Shown here: positions 11,901 to 21,980 of the stretch, one piece after another | Layout of the letters: each line of letters starts with the position of its first letter | Numbering within the stretch: position 1 is the first letter of the stretch | Made by a program: the position numbers and the translations under genes | Source: Phymatolithon calcareum | Lineage: Eukaryota; Rhodophyta; Florideophyceae; Hapalidiales | Reading direction: 5' to 3' | NCBI GenBank assembly: GCA_977006965.1 | Contig: OZ345355.1 | Coordinates: 744,001 to 808,000, forward strand | DNA: 64,000 nucleotides | Notes under the pieces: generated by a model | Told to the model about the DNA's origin: nothing | Databases searched by the model: none | Seen by the model: only the letters and a program-made list of their open reading frames with translations

Positions 11901-13021
11901 GAAAGCAGAGTTACGAACTTCTCAGTAGATCCATTGTCTCCAATTGAGCCTTGAGTTGTGTGCGCAGATGATAGAACAACAAGGTTTTGGGATGTCCACC
12001 ATCTGGTTTTCTGGAAGCGCGTTAATGACTTCAAGTCATTCAAGTCCAAATCTTTGGTAGCAACGAGCCATTCAGACCCAAATCTTGCCAGGAACGATAC
12101 AACCCATCGAACGGAGCACTCCTCCGGCTTTCTTGACTTCAGACATGACGCCACAAACCGTGCCATAGCGCTGTGTCGTTCTAGATCGTTGTAAATCACT
12201 CGTGAGAATATTGCAGGTCGTACGGGAAGGTCGACATTTGAGAACTCGTTGTCGATAAGTGAGCTATTCACGACCATGTGATAGTCAACAGTCTTCTTGA
12301 TATCCTCCAAGGTCAAGTCAGTGGTACGGTCCCACTCTTCCATATTCCCCACTGCCCAATTGTAAATGTTTTTGCAATTCTCCTTCATGTCTTTCAAGTG
12401 CCTAAGTATTTTACCGGTTGAGCTGTCAGGGAGTGCAGAAAAAGAAGAACTCGATTGAATGGAAGAACGAGAAGAGGAGACAGGTTGTGTCCCTGACAGT
12501 GACCGGTTGCGGACAGAGACAAATTTGGTCTTGAAGTAGTCCAATAAGCGCAGTGGGGAACGTTTCCACTTCGAGCGACAGTCCTTCATTTTTGAAAGCA
12601 TCATCTCGACGCCGTAAGAATAATCATAGATAGGTGCCTTATAGCCCAGCCGAACAAGACATCTGAGAGCAGAAATGTTCCAGTTGCGAAATTCGTACAG
12701 TAGAACAAGTCCCCATATTGATCTCAAAACATGGTAACTGTTCAGAACTGCCACCGCAATTGCCGCGGCTGCCTCCTTGTAGTCTTTGTTCTTGATTTGC
12801 ACAACGATGTAGAAGACGAGAGATCCCAATGAAGGTAATGAGACCAACAACTGTATCATTCCATTACGACCCGTTTCGCGGATGGTGCGCCACTTGTCGG
12901 TGATGAAATCGAGACCGTAAATGACTGCGAGTGGAATGAATGCGATGGCGTAGGTGAAGAAGACGAGCACCGGGTCGTCCGCGAGAGACGGACCTTCGTT
13001 GCAGCAACAGCACTTGGACAT
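8903..13021 (-). CDS. giant membrane protein with C-terminal Sel1-like repeats, copy A
   Basis: A 1372-aa protein counted from the first ATG (13021); upstream in-frame codons exist but contain no ATG. The N terminus MSKCCCC is a possible palmitoylation cluster. Three to four hydrophobic segments follow (about 18-40, 55-76, 84-111), then a Ser-rich linker (about 180-200) and roughly 900 residues without a recognised fold. Near the C terminus lie TPR/Sel1-like repeats (AGEEGSSSGMNNLAVSYELG, then YKEAIELDNNPIAMYNLAVL), followed by an acidic tail. Sel1 repeats are protein-binding scaffolds, for example in ER-associated degradation. Function is unknown. Two paralogues (17045-21160, 55503-59609) are near-identical except in short patches. 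No intron, no frame damage. Confidence 0.8.
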   Translation of the reverse strand: MSKCCCCNEGPSLADDPVLVFFTYAIAFIPLAVIYGLDFITDKWRTIRETGRNGMIQLLVSLPSLGSLVFYIVVQIKNKDYKEAAAAIAVAVLNSYHVLRSIWGLVLLYEFRNWNISALRCLVRLGYKAPIYDYSYGVEMMLSKMKDCRSKWKRSPLRLLDYFKTKFVSVRNRSLSGTQPVSSSRSSIQSSSSFSALPDSSTGKILRHLKDMKENCKNIYNWAVGNMEEWDRTTDLTLEDIKKTVDYHMVVNSSLIDNEFSNVDLPVRPAIFSRVIYNDLERHSAMARFVASCLKSRKPEECSVRWVVSFLARFGSEWLVATKDLDLNDLKSLTRFQKTRWWTSQNLVVLSSAHTTQGSIGDNGSTEKFVTLLSSNREYATGQVQYLNDRIWITKQCMLPFKMNGDVNEPLNFYSQKATIRDAAKDDWHKTSLNELNDENRSAVENITPVQLAYFSTLMEESVELAKEGDTVTWESNAPIRLEGKHPAIDTFIYQLGNDTSEDYEKLLKGLPIQKEICSSFLWGNSPNYLLLQTSVHVDNYIAFDCGNRLDAYVEEYDATSEMGGSELTTSVFENQYNLELKRLRRDLATLIPDSWITSGIPRFIGCAAETVRSILGFWVAENEVEEAGWNASIAPVGIRFMCSKQVCSAFSEIEKISLSDEKTRSLNMRIVWEVQAYLQWKVEKEVSRKAEDIRKSPFLIMLFILGFPSLKVEKTGNERTVSGSNHGDPTIEFENGVTVNPVAGPQELRIFLTCDQESKNVSVVFRPESHVFKWQEWKDALMGRLGAQKYWRSTRLSSYNELLRPEANDSNICSPVVYISSEKLTEDYGIRYWSGWPPFMPQIAQFEVRYVVENEHGLSYSECFTQDFPKYIRAMNAAMEIQCQQRTDVATIYTDGHRARVEGRVDDALRLFGRCIAHHGRREALNDAFDIVTRQSPKSENQMVFLEMQMDVRFKNVLERNQIEEDIRRVDEIDLGMLADYFGRIYEQTGSEDAGVKKGLSLFYENGTNSAVSEAAIEALESIIVRKDDMYETARLLFYLAIAHQSRFHESQNREHQENAVKCLSGLRFMFNYLVRDEHFLLNIGYLLEKGFFVGRDTYRKNAMLERFCKEERRGDEKMLRVMFDRLFVKQTSCEEGNKDVNVHGRVIGIGRHPKHALLFYNDFMFDAPSNCRNRVGLLYHKGAEDVPPNASEAEKAYSAAIEEGNNDALCNMGVLKSGTTEDEDGISYLKRAGEEGSSSGMNNLAVSYELGNGVNRDIFEAERLYKEAIELDNNPIAMYNLAVLYMWGDPEVRNNGNISHSQSIISELTGPETELEPLYTLEEQVGRFVVLSKGKKEPVMPGKVEVEELDECLAYVKILENREEDNMGGD

Positions 13022-13433
13022 GGCTTTGTGTCGCGCGGGGGCTCTAAGGTTGTTGACTTTCGTGGTGCAATTCCGAGCTTGATTGTCGCCTTCCCAAGTT
13101 TTGCCGATCTCGTCGATGATGCAAGTAGCATACTGTAGTGCGCTCCAATGGCGATGACACTTGTTATGTAGTTCCACTTTACCTTGGATTAAATATCTGA
13201 AATGGGTACAGGTGTATAGTTGCAGATATTTTATTTCCAAACAGTATCACGTACGGTCATGGAGTTTGCACACATTTCAGTTCCATTCCTCAGATGAATT
13301 TTTTTGTAGCTTTTTAATCCATATGACAGCGGAGAAACTTAGATTAATGTATTCCAGAGCTCATTGGAAGATTCTGTGTTCACACACCTTTGCGCAATGG
13401 GGTGTAGGACTAAAACTATATCTCCCACAGGTC
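13022..13433 (-). promoter_or_regulatory. 5' leader and upstream region of Sel1-type gene A
   Basis: About 220 bp before the ATG stay open in frame and are conserved in copies A and B, but contain no ATG, so they are probably 5' UTR. In copy C one extra C breaks this frame, which supports the ATG as the true start. The upstream part reaches to the tRNA-like element of the next unit. No clear TATA box. Confidence 0.45.
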
Positions 13434-13532
13434 TCTGCGGTATAGTGATAGAACAGCCTCCGAGTCCCTGAGTGCATATTTCGGTATGATACAAGGAGGA
13501 ATGTTTAGGTCGTTCGTTCGAGTCCTGCCACA
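13434..13532 (+). repeat. tRNA-Gly-like Pol III element, copy B
   Basis: A-box-like TAGTGATAGAAC (13443-13454) and B box GTTCGAGTCC (13516-13525), with the same intervening stem region as copy A. It lies at the junction between tandem units A and B. Confidence 0.65.
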
Positions 13533-14630
13533 AGCAAAAGCTGAATTTCGTTTCGCAAACGGCACTCGGATGTCGCCGTGTAGTAATGTGCCGCAGTACT
13601 CGCGGGGATCAATTACGCGAGTACGAATAATGAATCCCCCTAGATATTGAGTTACTAAATGTGTAGCTCAGATATCCTACAGAAAAAGAAAGAAACGGCT
13701 TTTTCATCTGAGAGCTTGTCTTTTTGACAGCACCTCTTTCACATCGAAGATTCTCTTGTCACATGGCTCCATTCTTTCTGGAAGCGCATTCGATGAGAAG
13801 CATCCAATTGCCAAATTACCTATAAGAGCTCTGTTCCTCCGAGTCCTGTCGCCACACCCCTTTGTGCATTGTACGCTTCCTCATCATCTGCTTGCAGACC
13901 CTGGGGCTCAAGTAGCAGAATAGAATGATGCTACTGGTAAACACCAGACGCGCACTTGCATAACTGAAGGGCTGAAAATTCATAGATGGGTTCACTTTCG
14001 GGATAGAAGCGAAGTGTCAAACATACGGGAAAAACCTTGCAGAGAAAATAGCGTCCACAAACGACAAACTGTGCTTGAAACTTGTCTCCGGAGATAGTTC
14101 TATTTCTCTTTATTTGTCCGCCTGCCAGCAGACGTCTCCAACCTTTGTTCGCCGAAGCTCCGTGCAAGAGTCCTAATTGCGATATTCGTTACGAGTGGTG
14201 CAGTTTGTGCGTTCACAGAATGAGATGCTTGAGTTTGACGATCGTTATGCTGGTGCTCAGGAGAGCACTCTGTCAAATAAAGCTCTAATGCTTCGCAATA
14301 ACTGAAAAATCGGTCAAAATGTGACACACGTGTGCGCTCAGACGACCCCCACTATAACTTGCCCGATACTATTGAGTTTACCTCCTTTGTTACACACTTC
14401 CTCGTGATTCTCTGACAGAACTTCATGAAAAATAAGATTTACTGTGTCAAAGCGGTGGCAGGTCTCACATTAGACACCACAGAGTGCCAATATCACTGCC
14501 CCTCCACATCCACAATACACTAACCACTATGCCTCACTCCGCTAAGACGAACAAAAACGTACAATCACTTACGACCCTTCAAAAGTGCCCATACCTGCAC
14601 GCCATGCCAAATTCACACATTCCTCACGCG
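13533..14630. repeat. duplicated flank R, copy B
   Basis: Second copy of R, homologous to 5326-6434, with many single-base differences and small indels. No intact gene. Confidence 0.75.
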
Positions 14631-15370
14631 CTACAGCAAGCGGCGACCCAATATCGCAAAAATGAGCACAGCAATAGCGTAAGCCGCGTACAACAGCCCG
14701 CGCTCTTGCGCCTCCGAAGCCACAGGACGCACCGCGCGTCGCACACTCACCGTCTCCGCAGCATTCTCTCTGTACTCCTCTCTCCCTGATGTACTCGCTT
14801 CTGTCACCACCGTGGCCGTCGCTACATCGTTCATCTTCGCCGCCGCAGAATTACTTGCCGTCTCCGCGCGCGTCATCGCATGAGCCGCGGATGAAGCGGG
14901 TGCCCCCGAAGCCGCCGGCCCGGCCGGCCCGGAGCCGAGGCGCTGTCCGCCCGTCTTCCTCGCCAGCTGCTCGATGGGCCGCTCACCGCATCGCGGACAC
15001 ACAAACGCATGGCTACGTGCAGCGAGCCTGCGTCGTTCATTATCCGGAAAGTCAAGCGTGCCAAGCCCCTCCGCAGAACTCGGCATGAAGCCCACGAGCG
15101 CCGTGAGAATGGTGCGGATGCCCCAGCTCGGCTGCCACGTCTCCTGGTGGTGCGACGTCACGGAGAGACAGATGGGGACGTTGAGCTCGAAGCGGCCGTT
15201 CGCGGTGAGGAACACTATCTGAGGAGCTTTGAGTGGGTATTCGGGGGAAGGAGGATGCGCCCGTGGTAGAGACCGTCCCCGAAGGGAGTGTCAGGCGGCC
15301 CGCGCACTGTGAAGTGCCATTCGAAGAGGTCGCTGTCGAGTGGCGCGGCGACGAAGAAGGCTTTTGGGGA
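14631..15370 (-). pseudogene. frameshifted, start-less copy B of the Ubc6-type E2
   Basis: Same 5' truncation and inverted promoter junction as copy A. In addition, one base is lost in the run of G near 15242-15250, which shifts the frame upstream of the active site. Downstream the Cys, ETWQPSW and membrane anchor are still readable. Not expected to make an active E2. Confidence 0.85.
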
Positions 15371-15374
15371 ATTG

Positions 15375-15650
15375 TTCAGTGTTGCCAATTTTCGGCGGGT
15401 GTATCATCCGAGTTGGAGGGCATGATTCTCGGGATTGGTGCTCTGTTACGCAGGATGCAATTAGAATGCAATTTTGAATGAAAGTGCATCCAATTGAGTG
15501 AATCAATCAGAAGAACTAAAATGTAATTTGTACTTCGTTTAACTTCTAGAACTACACGAACACCTCATCACCACCTTCCCTGCAGCCCCACCACTCCCCC
15601 TCCATCCGAAACGCCCTCATCGCCATCATCCACCCTCCTGTCAATCCCTG
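15375..15650 (+). repeat. inverted amine-oxidase/E2 promoter segment, copy B
   Basis: Homologous to 7137-7490 but lacking the GT microsatellite and flanking bases (gap near 15525-15535), a deletion shared with the unit at 61.1 kb. The amine-oxidase-derived ATG is at 15423-15421 on the minus strand. Confidence 0.8.
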
Positions 15651-16670
15651 CATGAGTCTACCCTTTCCGAAGAACACCCTTTGTCGAAGCAGCAAGGCCA
15701 GAGACGGTGCGGAGGTATGGCGATCTTCTCAGTTTTGCCCACCTCAATCCTGCCATCACCTTCCTCTTGAGATCATACACTGCGTGCAGACCACCGATGA
15801 TGGCATACACGCCTCTACAAGACATCTACCGCCGGTGCCCCGCATGAATCGATACCCATTGTTATGTCGCGGCGACACATCCGGCGGGAGCGGGAAAGCG
15901 AGCACGCGCGATGACATCGGGCGTTGATGGACATCGCTAAAGACTGTCTTGGAGCCGCAACCAGTGGGAGTCGAGGAGCGGGGCCGCGCGAAGGATGCCC
16001 GTGCCGAGCCAGGTCGTTCGACACCGTCTCGAGCCGCCACGCGCTAAGACGTTCCCGCGACAACCTAATTCGTCCAACAGCGCCTGGGCGCCACAACCGG
16101 ATGCCGCCTGGAAGAACCCTTAGGTGCGTGACAACCGGGCCAAGGACGGCTTCCGGACGCTTTCCATGCGACCCTCTGATCAGGTTGCGCCACGCGGCGC
16201 CTCGCTTCGAAAGGCCGAGACTCTGTGCGTCACATTCACAGGCGCGCACACCCGGCGGCGGTTAAAAACGCGACTGCACGCAGCGCAGAGTCGAAAGCTT
16301 GCGCGACAGTCTCACTGGCGCGCGCAGTCGCCAGCAACTGCTCCAGAGTCCGAGCCTTGCCGATCGAAATCTCTATATCAAGCAGGACGCCGAAGAAACC
16401 TCGATCTCCAGCACACGCATCGCAAGCTTGCAGACGCGTTCACACGGAGGCACACACTTCGGAACGTGCCTGAACCGAGACGTGAACCGCGCGTAAGGCA
16501 GCAAACAGCGTGAGGAGGTTTTTGGTACACCGACTGTCCGTTTCCCACAAGGACTCGTGCGATATCTGATTTCTCGGCGAATGCTAGACAGGTGAGCTTT
16601 TTGAGTTGGCAGCCCGCGTTTTTTTGTTGACTACCCACCCACCAACCCTTCATAATCTTTTGTAGTAGTA
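15651..16670. repeat. GC-rich spacer of duplicated unit, copy B
   Basis: Counterpart of 7491-8527. It lacks a block of about 28 bp present in the other two copies (gap near 16036). The minus strand has a 144-codon open frame (16249-15815) that is not kept in copy A. Confidence 0.6.
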
Positions 16671-16979
16671 GTGAAGCTATCGCACAGCTACAACTACGGC
16701 AATCCGGTTCTCCGGCAAGCGGTGCTTGTCCGGGAGGAGGTTCCTAAGAGTTACAGGACGGTGTGCGGGAACTCTAGTAATGAGAAGCGCGACGCTGCTC
16801 GCCTTCTCTGGGGAGCTAGACCGTTGGACGCCGTGAAAGCAAAGTCGCCAAAATTTCGATTTTACGTTTCGAATAAAACCGCAGATCTTTCTAAACTCTG
16901 TCAAGGTAAGCAGTCTCCAAGCCTACCTCGTTATCACAATTTCTGTTTTATTATGCGTATCACAGGGAATCGATTTTGA
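16671..16979 (+). other. 102-codon open frame kept in three units, copy B
   Basis: Same length and position as 8529-8837, with seven amino-acid differences and again only a GTG start. Doubtful as a gene. Confidence 0.25.
16947..16952 (-). terminator. AATAAA signal of Sel1-type gene B
   Basis: Minus-strand AATAAA about 95 nt after the stop, conserved in position with copies A and C. Confidence 0.55.
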
Positions 16980-17044
16980 TGCAAGACAACTACTACACAA
17001 AGTTCATACACGAAATGTAACCAAATGCGAACCTCTAAACCTTT

Positions 17045-20000
17045 CTAATCACCACCCATGTTATCCTCTTCACGATTTTCAAGAATCTTCACATAGGCAA
17101 GACACTTATCTAATTCTTCGACCTCCACTTTCCCCGACATTACGGGCTCCTTTTTGTCCTTGCTCAACACAACAAACCTCCCCACTTGCTCTTCGAGAGT
17201 GTACAATGGTTCGAGCTCCGTTTCCGGTCCGATAAGCTCAGAGATTATGCTCTGCGAATGGGAGATGTTTCGGTCACTTCGAACTTCAGGGTCTCCCCAC
17301 ATATACAATACCGCCAGATTGTACATTGCAATTGGATTGTTATCCACTTCAATAGCCTCCTTGTACAGTCTCTCAGCCTCAAATATGTCTCGATTGACAC
17401 CATTTCCAAGCTCATACGAAACTGCAAGATTATTCATCCCGCTGCTGCTTCCTTCTTCACCAGCACGTTTCAGATATGATATACCATCTTCATCTTCCGT
17501 AGTGCAGAACTTCAGAACACCCATGTTACAGAGTGCGTCATGGTTTCCCTCTTCAATGGCAGCCGAATACGCTGTCTCGGCCTCCGATGCATTCGGTGGA
17601 ACACCTTGAGCTCCCTTGTGATACAGTAATCCTAAGCGATTTTTGCAAGAGGGGAACAGGTACTGAAATCGGTTGTAGAACAACAAGGCGTCTTTTGAAC
17701 GTCTTCCTATTCCAATAACACGCCCAAGTCCGTTGACATCCTTATTTCCTTCTTCACATGATGTTTGTTTCACAAAAAGTCGATCGAACATTACGCGCAG
17801 CATTTTCTCATCTCCCCGCCGTTCCTCCTTACAAAATCTCTCGAGCATTGCATTCTTGCGATATGTGTCGCGCCCCACAAAGAACCCTTTCTCAAGCAAA
17901 TATCCGATGTTCAATGAAAAGTGCTCGTCATCAACTAAATAGTAGTTCATGAATCTCAGCCCCGATAAACATTTGACTGCATTTTCCTGGTGTTCTCGAT
18001 TCTGCGATTCGTGGAAACGACTTTGGTGTGCGATGCCGAGGTAAAATAGAACCGGGGAGGTTTGAAACGGGACATCCTTACGAACGATGATTGATTCAAG
18101 GGCTTCAATCGCTGCCTCGGACACAGCACTGTTCGTTCCATTTTCATAAAACAGTGCCAACGCCTTTTTCACTCCAGCGTCTTCAGATCCAGTTTGCTCG
18201 TAAATGCGCCCAAAATAATCAGCAAGCATCACAAGATCGATCTCATCGACCAGTCTAATGTCCTCTTCGATTTGACTTCTTTCGAGAACATTCTTGAATC
18301 GGACATCCATTTGCATTTCCAGGAAAACCATTTGATTCTTACGTACAGGGTTTTGCCGCGTGACAATATCAAAAGCATCATTTAGTGCTTCTCGGTGGCC
18401 GTGATCCGCAATACAACGTCCAAATAGTCTAAGGGTGTCATCCACACGACCTTCTCCAAGAGCACGATGTCCGCATGTGTAAATAGTTGCCACATCTGTT
18501 CTCTGTTGGCATTGAATGTCAATTGCCGCGTTCATAGCTCTGATGTATTTAGGAAAATCTTGAGCAAAACATTCGGAATACGACAAACCGTGTTCGTTCT
18601 CCACCACATAACGTACCTCAAATTGGGCAATCTGTGGCATAAATGGTGGCCACCCCGACCAATACCTTATTCCGTAACTTTCCCCAACTTTTTCTGAAGC
18701 GATGTACACCACAGGAGAACAAATATCTGAATCATTCGCTTCTGGTCGAAGTAGCTCATTATATGATGACAGTCGTGTCGATCGCCAATGCTTTTGGGCA
18801 CCAAGTCTCCCCATCAATGCATCTTTCCATTCTTGCCACTTGAAAACATGCGACTCTGGACGGAAGACTACTGACACGTTTTTGGATTCTTGGTCACAAG
18901 TGAGAAATATACGGAGTTCTTGGGGACCTGCAACTGGATTCACTGTGACTCCATTTTCAAATTCGATTGTGCGGTCGCCGTGGCTTGAGCCAGAAACAGT
19001 TCTCTCGTTCCCTGTTTTCTCCACTTTCAAAGATGGAAATCCAAGAATGAATAGCATGATCAAAAATGTCGACTTCCGTATATCTTCAGCTTTCCGACCG
19101 ACCTCTTCTTCGACCTTCCACTGTAAATACGCTTGAACTTCCCAAACAATCCTCATATTCAAACTTCGCATTTCTTCTTCTGACTGACTTATGTTTTCAA
19201 TTTCGGAGAAAGCAGAGCAAACTTGTTCGCTGCACATGAACCTGATACCGACTGGTGCAATACTTGCATTCCATCCGGCTTCTTCAGCCTCATTCTCAGC
19301 AACCCAGCACCCCAAAATACTTCTCACAGTCTCTGCTACACATCCAATGAAGCGAGGGATGTCACGGAAGATATCACTGTCCGGTATTGGATTCGCTACT
19401 TCACTCCGCAGTCGCCTCAGTTCAAGGTCGTACTGATTCTCAAATACCGATGTTGTGAGTTCAGATGCTCCCATCTCAGAGGTTGACTCATATTCTTCCA
19501 CATACACGCCAAGTCTATTCCCGCAATCGAATGCAATATAGTTGTCAACATGAACGCTTGTTTGAAGCAATAGATAGTTGGGACTGTTACCCCAGAGAAA
19601 AGATGAACAAATTTCTTTTTGAATCGGCAGGCCCTTCAACAACTTTTCGTAGTCCTCGCTAGTGTCATTGCCAAGTTGGTAAATGAAAGTATCAATGGCT
19701 GGGTGCTTGCCTTCCAAGCCGATGGGTGCGTTACTTGCCCAGGTAACTCTATCACCTTCTTTGGCAAGCTCGACACTCTCTTCCATTAGCGTTGAGAAAT
19801 AGGCCAGCTGAACAGGTGTGATATTTTCAACAGCAGAACGCTCATCGTCCTTGAGCTCGTTCAAAGACGTCTTATGCCAATCATCTTTTGCTGCGTCTCT
19901 GATGCTCGCCTTTTGAAAGTCGAAGTATACTTCGTTGCCGAATTTGCCGTTCATTTTGAACGGAAGCATGCATCGTTGTGAGATCGAGATGTAATCCATA

Positions 20001-21160
20001 AGGTATTGTACTCGGCCAGCGGCGTATTCGCGATTTGATGACCGCAAACTTACAAACTTCTCAGTAGATCCATTGTCTCCAATCGAACCTTGAGTTGTGT
20101 GCGCAGATGCTAGAACAACAAGGTGTTGGGATGTCCACCATTTGGTTCCCTGGAAGGACGTTAATGAATTCAAGTCATTCAAGTGCAAATCTTTGGTAGC
20201 CACGAGCCATTCAAACCCAAATCTTGCCAGGAACGATACAACCCATCGAACGGAGCACTCCTCCGGCTTTCTTGACTTCAGAAATGACGCCACGAACCGT
20301 GCCATAGCGCTGTGTCGTTCTAGATCGTTGTAACTCACTCGTGAGAATAGTGCGGGTCGTACGGGAAGGTCGACATTTGAGAACTCGTTGTCGATAAGTG
20401 AGCTATTCACGACCATGTGATAGTCAACAGTCCTCTTGATATCCTCCAAGGACAGGTCAATGGCAGAGTCGGCCACTTCCATGTTCCCCACTGCCCAGTT
20501 GTAAATATTTTTGCAATTCTCCTTCATGTCTTTCAAGTGCCTAAGTATTTTACCGGTTGAGCTGTCAGGAAGTGCAGAAGAAGAAGAACTCGATTGAATG
20601 GAAGAATGAGAAGAGGAGACAGATTGTATCCGTGACAGTGACCAGTTGTACACGGAGACAAATTTGGTCTTGAAGTAGTACAACAAGCTTAGTAGGCGAC
20701 GTTTCAACTGCGAGCGACAGCTCTTCATTTTGGAAAGCATCTCCTCGACCCTGAAAGAATACCTATAGCGAGGTGCTTCATAGCCCAACCGAACAAGACA
20801 TCTGAGAGCAGAAATATTCCAGTTGCGAAATTCGTACAGTAGAACAAGTCCCCATATTGATCTCAAAACATGGTAACTGTTCAGAAATGCAACCGCAATT
20901 GCCGCGGCTGCCTCCTTGTAGTCTTTGTTCTTGATTTGCACAACGATGTAGAAGACGAGAGAACCCAATGAAGGCAATGAGACCAACAACTGTATCATTC
21001 CATTACGACGCGTTTCGCGGATGGTGCGCCACTTGTCGGTGATGAAATCGAGACCGTAAATGAATGCGAGTGGAATGAATGCGATGGCGTAGGTGAAGAA
21101 GACGAGCGCCGGGTCGTCCGCGAGAGACGGACCTTCGTTGCAGCAACAGCACTTGGACAT
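17045..21160 (-). CDS. giant membrane protein with C-terminal Sel1-like repeats, copy B
   Basis: A 1371-aa paralogue of the protein at 8903-13021, with the same MSKCCCC start, N-terminal membrane segments and C-terminal Sel1-like repeats. It differs from A and C in a juxtamembrane block (EAPRYRYSFRVEEML against KAPIYDYSYGVEMML) and in several short patches, one being GKFGNEVYFDFQ where A has GDVNEPLNFYSQ. All indels keep the frame. Complete, no intron. The stop spacing to copy A gives a tandem period of 8142 bp. Function unknown. Confidence 0.8.
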   Translation of the reverse strand: MSKCCCCNEGPSLADDPALVFFTYAIAFIPLAFIYGLDFITDKWRTIRETRRNGMIQLLVSLPSLGSLVFYIVVQIKNKDYKEAAAAIAVAFLNSYHVLRSIWGLVLLYEFRNWNISALRCLVRLGYEAPRYRYSFRVEEMLSKMKSCRSQLKRRLLSLLYYFKTKFVSVYNWSLSRIQSVSSSHSSIQSSSSSSALPDSSTGKILRHLKDMKENCKNIYNWAVGNMEVADSAIDLSLEDIKRTVDYHMVVNSSLIDNEFSNVDLPVRPALFSRVSYNDLERHSAMARFVASFLKSRKPEECSVRWVVSFLARFGFEWLVATKDLHLNDLNSLTSFQGTKWWTSQHLVVLASAHTTQGSIGDNGSTEKFVSLRSSNREYAAGRVQYLMDYISISQRCMLPFKMNGKFGNEVYFDFQKASIRDAAKDDWHKTSLNELKDDERSAVENITPVQLAYFSTLMEESVELAKEGDRVTWASNAPIGLEGKHPAIDTFIYQLGNDTSEDYEKLLKGLPIQKEICSSFLWGNSPNYLLLQTSVHVDNYIAFDCGNRLGVYVEEYESTSEMGASELTTSVFENQYDLELRRLRSEVANPIPDSDIFRDIPRFIGCVAETVRSILGCWVAENEAEEAGWNASIAPVGIRFMCSEQVCSAFSEIENISQSEEEMRSLNMRIVWEVQAYLQWKVEEEVGRKAEDIRKSTFLIMLFILGFPSLKVEKTGNERTVSGSSHGDRTIEFENGVTVNPVAGPQELRIFLTCDQESKNVSVVFRPESHVFKWQEWKDALMGRLGAQKHWRSTRLSSYNELLRPEANDSDICSPVVYIASEKVGESYGIRYWSGWPPFMPQIAQFEVRYVVENEHGLSYSECFAQDFPKYIRAMNAAIDIQCQQRTDVATIYTCGHRALGEGRVDDTLRLFGRCIADHGHREALNDAFDIVTRQNPVRKNQMVFLEMQMDVRFKNVLERSQIEEDIRLVDEIDLVMLADYFGRIYEQTGSEDAGVKKALALFYENGTNSAVSEAAIEALESIIVRKDVPFQTSPVLFYLGIAHQSRFHESQNREHQENAVKCLSGLRFMNYYLVDDEHFSLNIGYLLEKGFFVGRDTYRKNAMLERFCKEERRGDEKMLRVMFDRLFVKQTSCEEGNKDVNGLGRVIGIGRRSKDALLFYNRFQYLFPSCKNRLGLLYHKGAQGVPPNASEAETAYSAAIEEGNHDALCNMGVLKFCTTEDEDGISYLKRAGEEGSSSGMNNLAVSYELGNGVNRDIFEAERLYKEAIEVDNNPIAMYNLAVLYMWGDPEVRSDRNISHSQSIISELIGPETELEPLYTLEEQVGRFVVLSKDKKEPVMSGKVEVEELDKCLAYVKILENREEDNMGGD

Positions 21161-21560
21161 GGCTTTGTGTCGCGCGGGGGCTCTGAGGTTGTTGACTTTC
21201 GTGGTGCAATTCCGAGCTTGGTTGTCGCCTTCCCAAGTTTCGCCGATCTCGTCGATGATGCAAGTAGCATACTGTAGTGCGCTCCAATGGCGATGACACT
21301 TGTTATGTTCTTCTACTTTATCTTGGATTAAATATCTGAAATGGGTACATGTGTACAGTTGCAGATATTTTATTTCCAAACAGTATCACGTACGGTCATG
21401 GCGTTTCCACATATTTCAGTTCCATTCTTCAGATGAATTTTTTATGACTTTTTAATCCATAGGACAGCGGAGAAACTTAGATTAATGTATTCCAGAGCTC
21501 ATTGGAAGATTTTGTGCTCACACACCTTTACGCAATGGGGTGTAGGACCAAAACTAAATC
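21161..21560 (-). promoter_or_regulatory. 5' leader and upstream region of Sel1-type gene B
   Basis: Homologous to 13022-13433 of unit A. It has the same long ATG-free open leader. It runs to the damaged third tRNA-like element. Confidence 0.4.
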
Positions 21561-21565
21561 ACCCA

Positions 21566-21980
21566 CATGCGGTAGTGGTAGAACAGTCTCCGAATTCCTG
21601 ATTGCATATGGTACAATGCGTCCCAACTTGAGGAAAGTCGGCACCTTTCAAATCGCATTATACTAGCATCGAGCTTTGTCCGTTATCTTATTCAGAATTG
21701 CATAGTATTACGGCAATGGCTCGCGCCACTTCATTCTCTTCAGTAGGGGTCCATGTGGGCTTCTTCAGGGTTCTGCTGAGCGTACCAATTGCCCATGCTC
21801 CTTGCCTACCCATTTCTTCAATCAGCTTCGTTGGGTTCCTAGGGAAGTGTCCTAAAAACCATCTTGCGCAAAGAATTCTGTGTCTGCTTTCTTTCATCCT
21901 CAATGCGTGGTGTGGAAGACCCTTCTTGGAAAACGTTATTTTTCTTGCGCGGCTAGGTCGCCCGTTCGAGTCCTGCCACA
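21566..21980 (+). repeat. third tRNA-Gly-like element, split by an insertion
   Basis: The A-box half is at about 21569-21611 (GGTAGTGGTAGAAC) and the B-box half at 21953-21980 (B box 21964-21973). The ~340 bp between them are foreign to the element. On the minus strand they carry an open frame of about 85 codons (WFLGHFPRNPTKLIEEMGRQ) that looks like a fragment of a real protein, perhaps from a mobile element. Family not recognised. Confidence 0.6.

Noticed and set aside
13022-13240. N-terminal extension of Sel1-type gene A (73 codons)
   Set aside because: It would need a TTG start. The homologous stretch in copy C has a frameshift and an in-frame stop, so it is more likely untranslated leader.
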